NCBI GenBank assembly: GCA_027047045.1
Contig: JALTWL010000314.1
Coordinates: 1 to 32,955 of the forward strand
DNA: 32,955 nucleotides
Reading direction: 5' to 3'
From: Micavibrio sp.
GTDB lineage: Bacteria > Pseudomonadota > Alphaproteobacteria > Micavibrionales > CSBR16-224
This document shows, piece after piece, positions 16,990-25,642 of this stretch. The stretch's first letter is position 1; each line of letters starts with the position of its first letter. The position numbers were made by a program, and so were the translations under genes. The notes beneath the pieces were generated by a model. It saw only the letters and a list, made by a program, of their open reading frames with translations. It had not been told where the DNA came from and made no database searches.

Positions 16990-18681
16990 ATGCAAGAACA
17001 GCAAGAAAATTCCCTAACTTCCCCCGATGAAAATATAAATGATGAAATTATACTATGGCTTTGTTTTGAAAAACTATCTTTGAGAGATTTGCCCAAAATT
17101 AGAAAATCAATTCAAAATTCTATCAATGATGTGCTAGAATTAGAACAAAAATATATCGATGCTTTTATGCTTGCTGTTACTGAAATTTTATCTAACTTAA
17201 TAAAATATGGTAAAGAAAACATATCTTACATAAGCATAACACTTTATACAAAAGAAATAGACAGTAAAAAATCTTTGATATTAAAAGTAAGTGATAATGG
17301 CGATGAAATCGCTGATTTTAGTGTTAAATATAATTCTTCATGCCACAAAGTGCAAAATAAAATTATACATGAAGATGAAAATGACCACGGACGTGGAATA
17401 GGAATAATTGATAACATAATGGATAATTTACTTTACATATCAAATATAGATAGCAAAGATAACTTAAACCATATAATTGTAGAAAAATATCTAGACAGAT
17501 TGCCTAAAAATATAAAAAAACAACCAAATTCTCAAAAAATAGATAAAAAACAACATAAGATATTTATAATAGATGACGATAATATTTTGTGTAAAATGCT
17601 AGATTCATTACTATCCAAATATTACAACACAAAAGTCTTTTCCTCAGCGCTAGATGCGCTTGACAAGTTTGAACAAGAACAGCCAGACTTAATATTGTCA
17701 GATTTACTTATGCCAGAAATGAACGGCGCTGAGTTGCGTGAGGCTTTATCTGAGAAAAAAAATGGTGATATTACTCCTTTTATCTTTTTAAGCGGTCACC
17801 CAGAGGAAGCAAAAAAAGAATATGTAAGTAAACTGGGAATTGATGGTTTTTTGAATAAATCAATAGATAAAAAAGAACTACTTGCAACTATTAAAAGAAC
17901 TATTAGACGTTCTCAACAACTACGTAACAATATACCAGAACAAATAGCATCAGATATTAGCAACGCTCTAAAACCCAAAGCGCCGCCCAATAGCAAATAT
18001 TGGAAATTCGCTATAAAGTCAGAAATTGCCGATACTGGTGGTGGAGATATGTTGCTATATTATCCAACCAATGATGGTATCATGATAGTCTTTGCGGATG
18101 TTATGGGACATGGTATTGCAGCAAAATTTTTCGCTTACGCCTATATGGGATATTTAAGAAGTATAATTAGAACATCTATAAAAAACTCAATAGAGCCTGC
18201 ATCTTTATTAAATGAAGTCTCAAGAAATATATATGAAGATGAATTTTTAGATGATTGTATTTTCACATGCCAAGTAGTATTATTACAAAATGACGGTATA
18301 TTAAAAGTATCTTCTGCTGGACACCCGCTACCGATAATTGCAAATCCAGACGGTCAGTGTGATTTTTTAGAAATATCAGGAACATTACCTGGAATGTTGC
18401 CAAATACACGTTACCACCAAGAAATATATGAAATGTCAAATAATGATAGGTTAATATTATATACAGATGGGATAATTGAAAATATATCTCGCCAAAATCC
18501 TGAAAAAGCTCAAAATATATTAAGTAAAAATATACAAAAGTATAGTATCATGGAATTATCAGTTGAAAAACTATTAAGGCAAATTTGGAAAACACAAATA
18601 GAAAATTTCTCAAACGGCTTTAATGATGATACAACTATACTAGCAATTGAATATAACAATGTAATTTGCACAGGAAAATAA
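16990..18681 (+). CDS. RsbW-like kinase / receiver / SpoIIE-type PP2C phosphatase fusion
   Basis: The 563-residue cytosolic protein joins three signalling domains. Residues about 25-170 are a GHKL (HATPase_c_2) anti-sigma-type kinase: N-box TEILSNLIKYG with E65 and N69, G1 SDNGDE (D102), G2 GRGIGII (134-140). Residues about 188-305 are a receiver with D195-D197, phospho-acceptor D238 (LILSDLLMPEMNG), S268 and K290. Residues about 335-555 are a SpoIIE/PP2C phosphatase with metal-binding GGD (351-353), ADVMGHG (369-375), SSAGHP, LYTDGIIE (D493) and FNDDTTI (D546/D547). All key residues look intact. It is two bases from the STAS gene, its likely substrate. I choose ATG 16990 over the GTG at 16978. 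Whether the HATPase module phosphorylates the STAS protein or binds a sigma factor is inference. Confidence 0.9.
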   Translation: MQEQQENSLTSPDENINDEIILWLCFEKLSLRDLPKIRKSIQNSINDVLELEQKYIDAFMLAVTEILSNLIKYGKENISYISITLYTKEIDSKKSLILKVSDNGDEIADFSVKYNSSCHKVQNKIIHEDENDHGRGIGIIDNIMDNLLYISNIDSKDNLNHIIVEKYLDRLPKNIKKQPNSQKIDKKQHKIFIIDDDNILCKMLDSLLSKYYNTKVFSSALDALDKFEQEQPDLILSDLLMPEMNGAELREALSEKKNGDITPFIFLSGHPEEAKKEYVSKLGIDGFLNKSIDKKELLATIKRTIRRSQQLRNNIPEQIASDISNALKPKAPPNSKYWKFAIKSEIADTGGGDMLLYYPTNDGIMIVFADVMGHGIAAKFFAYAYMGYLRSIIRTSIKNSIEPASLLNEVSRNIYEDEFLDDCIFTCQVVLLQNDGILKVSSAGHPLPIIANPDGQCDFLEISGTLPGMLPNTRYHQEIYEMSNNDRLILYTDGIIENISRQNPEKAQNILSKNIQKYSIMELSVEKLLRQIWKTQIENFSNGFNDDTTILAIEYNNVICTGK

Positions 18682-18683
18682 AA

Positions 18684-19040
18684 ATGGTGTTAGAACAAAA
18701 ATATACTGAACTTGACAATAAATTGGTAAATATATCTAAATGTAATCAATTCATAGTAATTACTTTTCTAAATGATATAGATGCATTTGTTGTATCAGAG
18801 GTTAAAAATAACATAAAACAAATAGTAAAAAATGACAATGGTCAGCGCAATGTGATGATAGATTTAGCAAAAATAGAATTTATTGATAGCTATGCAGTTG
18901 GGCTTTTTGTTTCTTTATTAAAAATTCTACATAAAAATAACAAAAAACTAATATTTGCAGGGGCAAGCGGGCAGCCACAATCTATATTAAATATTGTGGG
19001 GCTTAATGAAGATGTTGTTTCTTTCATTGATAATATTTAA
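18684..19040 (+). CDS. STAS-domain anti-sigma factor antagonist
   Basis: This 118-residue single STAS domain is of the RsbV/SpoIIAA type. The core is present: VITFLNDIDAFVVSEVKNNI, then VMIDLAKIEFIDSYAVGLFVSLLKIL. The phospho-acceptor serine position is kept (S69, after D68), but the usual DSSG or DSTG is DSYAVG. In partner switching the unphosphorylated form frees a target by binding the kinase; SpoIIE-type phosphatases reactivate it. Only two bases separate it from the fusion gene upstream, so the pair is almost certainly a co-translated cognate set. ATG 18684 is preferred over a TTG that would overlap the upstream gene. Confidence 0.9.
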   Translation: MVLEQKYTELDNKLVNISKCNQFIVITFLNDIDAFVVSEVKNNIKQIVKNDNGQRNVMIDLAKIEFIDSYAVGLFVSLLKILHKNNKKLIFAGASGQPQSILNIVGLNEDVVSFIDNI

Positions 19041-19138
19041 ATAAAAATATTTTAAATTATATTTAAATTATATTTATTTTTTTAAATACAACCTATACGA
19101 TATATTTATGAAGTAATAATTTAGTAAAGGATAATAAA

Positions 19139-19798
19139 ATGAATATTTTAATTGCAGATGACCACACTTTATTTAGGGAAATGTGTACTGAATATATTGC
19201 CAGAAAACGTCCTGAGGCAAAAATTTTATCTAGTAAGAATTTTGCTGATGCTTGTGAGATTATGGCCAATAATAAGGATAATATATCACTAATAATATTA
19301 GATTTATGCATGCCTGGTATGAACGGTACTGAAGGTGTTAAAATTATGCATGAAAAATATCCTAAAATTCCAATTGCTGTTATATCTGGGGTGGCAAAAC
19401 AACGTGATGTTGATGCTTGTATAGAGGCAGGGGCAAGGGGTTTTTTTCCAAAAACATTATCAGGAATGGCGCTAATAAGCGCAATTGAGCTTGTAATTAG
19501 TGGAGAAAAATTTATTCCTGTTGACTATGAAGAACCACCAGAATTGATACATGCCCAAATGTCTAATAATAAAAATTTAGATGAAAATCTAAAAGCAATT
19601 GGAATTTATTTAACAAAACGTGAAAAAGAAATACTTAGCTTTCTGGTGCGTGGCTGTTCTAACCAAGAAATAGCTGATAGTTTAGGTCTGCAATTAGTAA
19701 CTATAAAGCTACATGTTAGAAGTACTTGTCAAAAATTAGGTGTTAAAAATAGAACACAAGCAGCCCTCAAGGCAAAAGAGCTTGGGGTGGGGTTGTAA
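19139..19798 (+). CDS. LuxR/NarL-family response regulator
   Basis: The 219-residue protein has an N-terminal receiver (1-122; D7, D8, phospho-acceptor D55 in LIILDLCMPGMNG, S83, K105). Its C-terminal LuxR-type helix-turn-helix (about 157-214) reads LTKREKEILSFLVRGCSNQEIADSLG, then VTIKLHVRSTCQKLGVKNRTQAA. It should be a DNA-binding transcription factor activated by phosphorylation. An AAAGGA ribosome-binding site lies seven bases before the ATG. It is separated from the STAS gene by about 100 AT-rich bases and precedes the hybrid kinase by 32 bases, so that kinase is the obvious candidate partner. Targets are unknown. Confidence 0.93.
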   Translation: MNILIADDHTLFREMCTEYIARKRPEAKILSSKNFADACEIMANNKDNISLIILDLCMPGMNGTEGVKIMHEKYPKIPIAVISGVAKQRDVDACIEAGARGFFPKTLSGMALISAIELVISGEKFIPVDYEEPPELIHAQMSNNKNLDENLKAIGIYLTKREKEILSFLVRGCSNQEIADSLGLQLVTIKLHVRSTCQKLGVKNRTQAALKAKELGVGL

Positions 19799-19830
19799 AT
19801 GACTAACCAATACTGAAAATTAAAATAGCT

Positions 19831-21303
19831 ATGAAATACAAAAGCCAAGAACAAGAAATAAAAAAAATTAGAACGCTTGCTGTAATTTCTGCCTTTTTCA
19901 TGGTAATTATATTTATATTGCTAGTCACATATAAACAAGACAGTTTACTTAGTAATTTTTCTACCAAAAATAAAGATATAATATTAATGTTAGCCATGCT
20001 AATACCAATTGGCTTTATATTAAAATTACTATATGACAAAACTAAAGAAGCGGCTGAGCTAAGAGAACAATTTTACCAATCACAAAAAATGGAGGCAATT
20101 GGAAGACTTGCAGGCGGTATTGCACATGATTTTAATAATATTTTGGCCTCAAGCACTGGTTATGCAGAATTTTTAGTGGAAGATTTAGCAGATATTGACC
20201 CAAAATTACAAAATTTTGCCAAACAAATATTACTAGCCAACAAACAAGCGCAAAAATTGGTTGAACAAATACTTAGCTTTAGCAGAAAACAAGAAAATAT
20301 AGATATGAGCTATATTGATTTAAAAGAAGCTATACCCGAAATGTTAGAGTTACTCAAATCAAGAATAAAACAAGGAATAGAGCTTAAATCAGAAATAGTA
20401 AGCAAACCCGTAATTGTAAAAGCTAACCACAGTTTATTACATCAAATAATTATGAATTTATGCGTAAATGCAGTTGATGCTATGATACCAAACAAAAAGG
20501 GAATATTACAAGTCACTGTTGTAATTGATAAAATACCAGAAGATATTAAAAATATTCTAAATTTAAAGTCTAAGGAAAATTTTATAAATAAATTGATAAA
20601 TAAAGTAAATCAAAATTATTTAATAAATGGCAATATTAACACAAAGACGCTATATGCAATAATTACAATAAAAGATAATGGTTCTGGAATTGAAAAAGAG
20701 ATTTTAAAACAAATATTTGACCCTTTTTTTACAACCAAAGGCACAAATAAAGGCACAGGGCTTGGGCTGTCTTCTGCCTTGAATATAGTAGAAATGCACA
20801 AAGGCTCAATAATTGTTAAAACAAAAGAAAATATTGGAACAGAATTTATGATATTTCTACCAATTGAGAAAAATCACCATATATATAAAGACGCAAATAA
20901 CCAAAATAACCAAAATATTGAGAAAAATAAACAAAGTCAGCAAAAATATATTTTACTAATTGAAGATGATATATCTGTTGCTGGTACCATGGAAATAATG
21001 CTTGAAAGAATGGGGTACGAAAGTTTGCACTGTCTAAATCCACTAGAGGCAATTGATCTTTTAGATGCAGGCGAAAAATTTGACCTGATAATTTCAGATT
21101 ATAAAATGCCACATATGACAGGTTTAGAAATGGCAAAAAATCTATATAAAAAATATCCTAAACTTAAAATTATTATGACAACTGGCTTTAGTGATAAAAA
21201 AATTGGCACACAGCTAAAAAATACTGCTATTACTACAATTCTAAAAAAACCTGCTAATCAAGATGAAATTAAAAAAGCCATAAATGAGGCTTTTAAGGAA
21301 TAA
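19831..21303 (+). CDS. Membrane hybrid histidine kinase, CckA-like
   Basis: The 490-residue protein has two N-terminal membrane helices (about 14-34 and 49-66) with only a short loop between them, then a coiled coil. The dimerisation domain carries H-box QKMEAIGRLAGGIAHDFNN (H99). The ATPase domain has N-box LHQIIMNLCVNAVDAM, G1 IKDNGSGIE, F-box FDPFFTTK and G2 GTGLGLSSALNIV. A C-terminal receiver (about 370-490) carries phospho-acceptor D423 (LIISDYKMPHMTG). The H-box and kinase-receiver layout resemble CckA, but the PAS domains of classical CckA are absent. The tiny periplasmic loop suggests sensing in or near the membrane. It lies 32 bases after the LuxR-type regulator. CckA orthology is unproven. 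Confidence 0.9.
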   Translation: MKYKSQEQEIKKIRTLAVISAFFMVIIFILLVTYKQDSLLSNFSTKNKDIILMLAMLIPIGFILKLLYDKTKEAAELREQFYQSQKMEAIGRLAGGIAHDFNNILASSTGYAEFLVEDLADIDPKLQNFAKQILLANKQAQKLVEQILSFSRKQENIDMSYIDLKEAIPEMLELLKSRIKQGIELKSEIVSKPVIVKANHSLLHQIIMNLCVNAVDAMIPNKKGILQVTVVIDKIPEDIKNILNLKSKENFINKLINKVNQNYLINGNINTKTLYAIITIKDNGSGIEKEILKQIFDPFFTTKGTNKGTGLGLSSALNIVEMHKGSIIVKTKENIGTEFMIFLPIEKNHHIYKDANNQNNQNIEKNKQSQQKYILLIEDDISVAGTMEIMLERMGYESLHCLNPLEAIDLLDAGEKFDLIISDYKMPHMTGLEMAKNLYKKYPKLKIIMTTGFSDKKIGTQLKNTAITTILKKPANQDEIKKAINEAFKE

Positions 21304-21316
21304 CATTGCTTGATTA

Positions 21317-21346
21317 TCCAAGTAAATTTTTATATCTTAACTTGGA
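21317..21346. repeat. Inverted repeat upstream of sodB
   Basis: TCCAAGT (21317-21323) and ACTTGGA (21340-21346) are perfect 7-base arms with a 16-base spacer. They lie between the hybrid kinase stop and the sodB start. No T-run follows on the plus strand, so an operator or leader hairpin is as likely as a terminator. Confidence 0.4.
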
Positions 21347-21370
21347 CGATAACAAAAAAATGAGGAAAAA

Positions 21371-21964
21371 ATGACTATTTTTATATTACCAGAACTGCCA
21401 TTTCAAAAAGACGCTCTAGAACCGCATATGTCAGCAAATAGCTTAGATTTTCATCATGGCAAACATCACAATGCTTATGTTGTAAAGGCAAATGAACTAA
21501 TTGAGGAAAAGCCAGAGCTTAAAAATTTATCGCTAGAAGAAATTGTAATTGAGGCCGAAAAACAAAATATGGAGGCCTTGTTTAATAATATTGGGCAACA
21601 TTTTAATCATAGTTTTTTTTGGAATTCTCTAAGCCCAAATGGTGGTGGCAGACCTAATGGAGAAATTTTAGGCAAAATAAACGAAGATTTTGGTTCATTT
21701 GAAAATTTTAGAGAAGAATTTATAAATACTGGTATTGGTCAATTTGGTAGTGGTTGGGTTTGGTTAGTTGAAAATGGTAAAAAATTAGAAATTGTAAAAA
21801 CTGCAAATGCCAAAACTCCAATTACTGATGGTAAAAAGCCTATTATTGTCTGCGATGTTTGGGAACATGCTTATTATTTAGATTTTCAAAATAGACGTCC
21901 TGATTTCCTGGCCTCTTTTTTAGACAATCTTGTTAATTGGGAATTTGCAAAGCAAAATCTATAA
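21371..21964 (+). CDS. sodB: Superoxide dismutase, Fe/Mn family (probably Fe)
   Basis: This enzyme converts superoxide to oxygen and hydrogen peroxide in the cytosol. At 197 residues it has the usual length. Metal ligands are visible in DFHHGKHHNAYV (H28), FNHSFFWNSL, and DVWEHAYYLDFQN (D and H). The N-terminal pattern FILPELPFQKDALEPHMS and the GQHFNHSFFW block are closer to iron than manganese enzymes, but metal choice cannot be settled from sequence alone. GAGG lies about six bases before the ATG. The trmD start follows two bases after its stop, an unusual partner for trmD. Confidence 0.94.
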   Translation: MTIFILPELPFQKDALEPHMSANSLDFHHGKHHNAYVVKANELIEEKPELKNLSLEEIVIEAEKQNMEALFNNIGQHFNHSFFWNSLSPNGGGRPNGEILGKINEDFGSFENFREEFINTGIGQFGSGWVWLVENGKKLEIVKTANAKTPITDGKKPIIVCDVWEHAYYLDFQNRRPDFLASFLDNLVNWEFAKQNL

Positions 21965-21966
21965 AT

Positions 21967-22671
21967 ATGTTTACAGCAAAAATATTAACTCTATTTCCTG
22001 CTATGTTTCCTGGAGCTTTAGGGCATAGCCTTGCTGGACGTGCCTTGCAAAAATCTATTTGGAATTTGGATATTGTTGATATACGAAATTTTGCCAAAAA
22101 TAAACACAAGACAGTTGATGCCCCTCCTTTTGGTGGTGGGGCGGGAATGGTAATTAAGCCTGATATTGTAAGTGATGCAATTGAGGCTAGCAAACCACAT
22201 AGTAAAATAATTTTTATGTCTCCTCGGGGAAAAAAATTTAATCAAAAAATTGCAAAAAGCCTAGTACAAGATGCCTCTATTACAGTTCTTTGCGGTAGAT
22301 ATGAGGGGATAGACCAAAGAGTAATAGATTATTATCAAATGGAAGAAATATCTATTGGTGATTATGTACTTTCTGGGGGAGAAGTTGCAGCTATGGTGCT
22401 AATTGATGCTTGCGTTAGGCTATTGCCTAACGTAATGGGTAATTGTGATACCACAAATGAGGAGAGTTTTGAAAATAATTTATTGGAATATCCTCACTAT
22501 ACTCGCCCCGCTATTTGGAATACACCTGATGGAGAAAAAATTACTATCCCCGAAATTTTAACTTCTGGTCATCACAAAAAAATTAAAAACTGGCGACTAG
22601 AACAAGCAAAAAATTTAACAAAGGCACGTCGCCCAGATTTATGGGAAAAATATAATAAAAATAACAAATAA
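21967..22671 (+). CDS. trmD: tRNA (guanine-37-N1)-methyltransferase
   Basis: TrmD methylates G37 of tRNAs reading CNN codons, using S-adenosylmethionine, and prevents frameshifting. The 234-residue protein shows the deep-knot SPOUT motifs: LCGRYEGIDQRVIDYY, EISIGDYVLSGGEVAAMVLIDA, and LLEYPHYTRPAIWN. The N-terminal block is TLFPAMFPGALGHSLAGRAL and PFGGGAGMV follows. ATG 21967, two bases after the sodB stop, gives the normal N-terminus; an upstream in-frame start would overlap sodB. The usual partners rpsP and rimM are not upstream, but rplS is downstream as usual. Confidence 0.96.
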   Translation: MFTAKILTLFPAMFPGALGHSLAGRALQKSIWNLDIVDIRNFAKNKHKTVDAPPFGGGAGMVIKPDIVSDAIEASKPHSKIIFMSPRGKKFNQKIAKSLVQDASITVLCGRYEGIDQRVIDYYQMEEISIGDYVLSGGEVAAMVLIDACVRLLPNVMGNCDTTNEESFENNLLEYPHYTRPAIWNTPDGEKITIPEILTSGHHKKIKNWRLEQAKNLTKARRPDLWEKYNKNNK

Positions 22672-22745
22672 TAATAAAAAAATACCTATAGATAAAAAAA
22701 ATACTTGTATTTTTACCCTATTTTAATGTAAAAGGCATAAAAGGG

Positions 22746-22773
22746 GGCTGGCTCAAGTTATTTTGAGTCGGCT
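22746..22773 (+). terminator. GC-rich hairpin between trmD and rplS
   Basis: GCTGGCTCAA (22747-22756) pairs with TTGAGTCGGC (22763-22772), including two G-U pairs, around a six-base loop; one more G-U pair extends it. This is the most stable-looking fold in the gap. No T-run follows, so it may be a processing or regulatory hairpin of the rplS leader rather than an intrinsic terminator. Confidence 0.45.
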
Positions 22774-22845
22774 ATATATTTGTGTTTGCAAATTATTAAC
22801 TATAATGAAGGTATGATAAACATATCCGTTAATTAAAAACAAAGT

Positions 22846-22894
22846 GAACCGCCAAAATTTTTGCAATGGGGTAATTATTTTGATTATCGGGTTC
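22846..22894 (+). promoter_or_regulatory. Possible rplS leader stem
   Basis: GAACCG (22846-22851) can pair with CGGGTTC (22888-22894) with one bulged G, closing a 36-base loop. The right arm ends 19 bases before the rplS ATG and just upstream of its AGGA ribosome-binding site. The position fits ribosomal-protein autoregulation or a translation-control hairpin, but pairing is short. Confidence 0.3.
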
Positions 22895-22913
22895 CAAAAA
22901 AGGATAGAGAAAA

Positions 22914-23381
22914 ATGAACGAAATTGATAAATTTGAAAAAGAACAAATTGCCAAATTAACAGCTGAGAAAAAAATACCTGATTTTAGTGCTGGTGATACT
23001 GTGCGTGTAAATGTTCGGGTAACTGAGGGTAATCGTGAACGTATTCAGGCATATGAAGGTGTATGTATTGCTAAAAGCGGCAAAGGACTAAATCAATCTT
23101 TTACTGTTCGTAAAATTAGCTATGGTGAAGGGGTAGAGCGTGTATTTCCACTTTTTAGCCCTAGAATTGAATCTATTATTCTTGTGCGTCGTGGTGATGT
23201 TAGACGTTCTAAGCTTTATTATCTTCGCAATCGTCGTGGTAAGGCTGCCCGTATTGCTGAGAGAACTACAGGACATGGCCTAAATGATAAAAAGCCTAAA
23301 TCATCTAAAAGTGATACAAAAAATGCAAAAGCTAGTGAAACAAAAACAGATGCTGAAAAAAAAGTAGCCGCTGCGGGTTAG
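22914..23381 (+). CDS. rplS: 50S ribosomal protein L19
   Basis: L19 lies at the 30S-50S interface. Residues 1-120 match the family: [86 protein letters not shown] 35-residue Lys/Ala/Ser-rich tail ([20 protein letters not shown], then AEKKVAAAG) extends it to 155 residues, longer than the 115-125 common elsewhere; such tails do occur in Alphaproteobacteria. AGGA lies about nine bases before the ATG. It is separated from trmD by 242 bases, unusually far for this pair. Confidence 0.96.
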   Translation: MNEIDKFEKEQIAKLTAEKKIPDFSAGDTVRVNVRVTEGNRERIQAYEGVCIAKSGKGLNQSFTVRKISYGEGVERVFPLFSPRIESIILVRRGDVRRSKLYYLRNRRGKAARIAERTTGHGLNDKKPKSSKSDTKNAKASETKTDAEKKVAAAG

Positions 23382-23421
23382 TTGTTTTTACTATTTTAAT
23401 TTTTTTATAGCTACTTTCAAA

Positions 23422-23480
23422 ATTACCTGCACTATTTATTTTCTCCTTTTTATAGAGGGCAAAATGAGAGTGTAGGTAAT
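23422..23480. terminator. Long inverted repeat between convergent rplS and eno
   Basis: ATTACCTGCACT (23422-23433) and AGTGTAGGTAAT (23469-23480) are 12-base arms differing at one position that still forms a G-U pair, with a 35-base loop. The repeat sits centrally between the two convergent stops, as expected of a shared transcript-end structure. The large loop and lack of a clean T-run are against a classical intrinsic terminator. Confidence 0.45.
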
Positions 23481-23502
23481 GGCTGTTGCTTTATTTCAAC
23501 CA

Positions 23503-24813
<1,311 letters not shown>

Positions 24814-24864
24814 TTAAGTTTTAATTTAAGTAATTATGTTACTGATAAAAAAAACCAATACAAG

Positions 24865-24882
24865 TATAATTTTTTAATTATA
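24865..24882. repeat. Inverted repeat in the eno divergent region
   Basis: TATAATT and AATTATA are perfect arms around TTTT, lying between the eno start and the secreted-protein gene. It could be an operator or promoter element; being all A/T, chance occurrence is likely. Confidence 0.25.
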
Positions 24883-24961
24883 AATTAGTTTGTACTTTCA
24901 TTTAACTTTTGTCTAATATAGTTATTGTATTTGGTAATTTTATTTAAATATGGTTGAAATT

Positions 24962-25633
24962 ATGCTTACTAGATTATTTAGATTTGTGTTTGTGTTTGTG
25001 TTTGTTTTTATAACTATTGCAAGCTCTCAAGTAAGGGCTGATGTGTTTTTATATACTGACCCTGAATTTAAATTTACTTTTTCTGTACCTGATAGTTGGA
25101 AAAGACAAATTGCATCTTCACCAAATACAAGAATAAAATTTGTAGCTCCCGTTGTTGGGGAATATGCATATTGTGAAGTTGCAGCAGAGAAAGATAGACG
25201 TTTTCAAATATATCCCAAACGACTTATGGGTGCTGCTATGCGAGAGAATTTTTCTGTTGATTTTTGGCTTAAAGAAGTAGCGCGTCGCTTTGATAATTCA
25301 GCTATAAAATTGATAAATACCGATGCTGGGCTTGACAAGGGTGATGCAACTATGGCAGAGGCTACATATGATATGCAATTGGATAAGGATAAAAATCCAG
25401 TTCGTATGCGTGCTGTTTTACTTACTAGTGTGTATGGTGATGTGCGTTATACTATGATTTGTGGTGCTAGTGATAATTCATATTTTAAATGGAAAAATTT
25501 ATTTGGCAGTATTATTTCATCTATGACGCTTGATGATAGATATGTAATTAAGCCAAATGGACTTTATCGTAATTTTCTGCTAGATAGAAAAAAAATAATT
25601 CCTCACCCCGGTATTGGTGATATTGTAAGGTAA
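24962..25633 (+). CDS. Secreted protein of unknown function
   Basis: The protein has 223 residues from the ATG at 24962; a second in-frame ATG four codons upstream would put a glutamate in the signal n-region and is less likely. It opens with a signal peptide (MLTRLFRFVFVFVFVF then ITIASSQVRAD) and should be periplasmic or outer-membrane associated. The mature part starts FLYTDPEFKFTFSVPDSWKRQ, a pattern seen in small exported proteins with a beta-sheet fold. Further segments are YCEVAAEKDRRFQIYPK, TMAEATYDMQLDK and RYTMICGASDNS. I do not recognise a named family. The signal peptide is encoded by a short tandem repeat. It converges on the amidase gene with nine bases between stops. Confidence 0.75.
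   Translation: MLTRLFRFVFVFVFVFITIASSQVRADVFLYTDPEFKFTFSVPDSWKRQIASSPNTRIKFVAPVVGEYAYCEVAAEKDRRFQIYPKRLMGAAMRENFSVDFWLKEVARRFDNSAIKLINTDAGLDKGDATMAEATYDMQLDKDKNPVRMRAVLLTSVYGDVRYTMICGASDNSYFKWKNLFGSIISSMTLDDRYVIKPNGLYRNFLLDRKKIIPHPGIGDIVR
24983..25006 (+). repeat. Hexanucleotide tandem repeat inside a signal peptide
   Basis: Three exact TTTGTG units and one TTTGTT follow each other in frame and encode alternating Phe-Val in the hydrophobic core of the signal peptide. A gain or loss of a unit would keep the reading frame and change only the length of the hydrophobic core. Confidence 0.8.
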
Positions 25634-25642
25634 TATTTGATT

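Noticed and set aside
22697-22714. AT-only hairpin after trmD as a terminator
   Set aside because: AAAAATA/TATTTTT arms with a four-base loop have no G-C pairs and no clean T-run; expected by chance in such AT-rich DNA.
22888-22895. GGGTTCC resembling a tRNA T-arm
   Set aside because: No cloverleaf can be built around it and no acceptor-stem match is present; it pairs better with GAACCG upstream.
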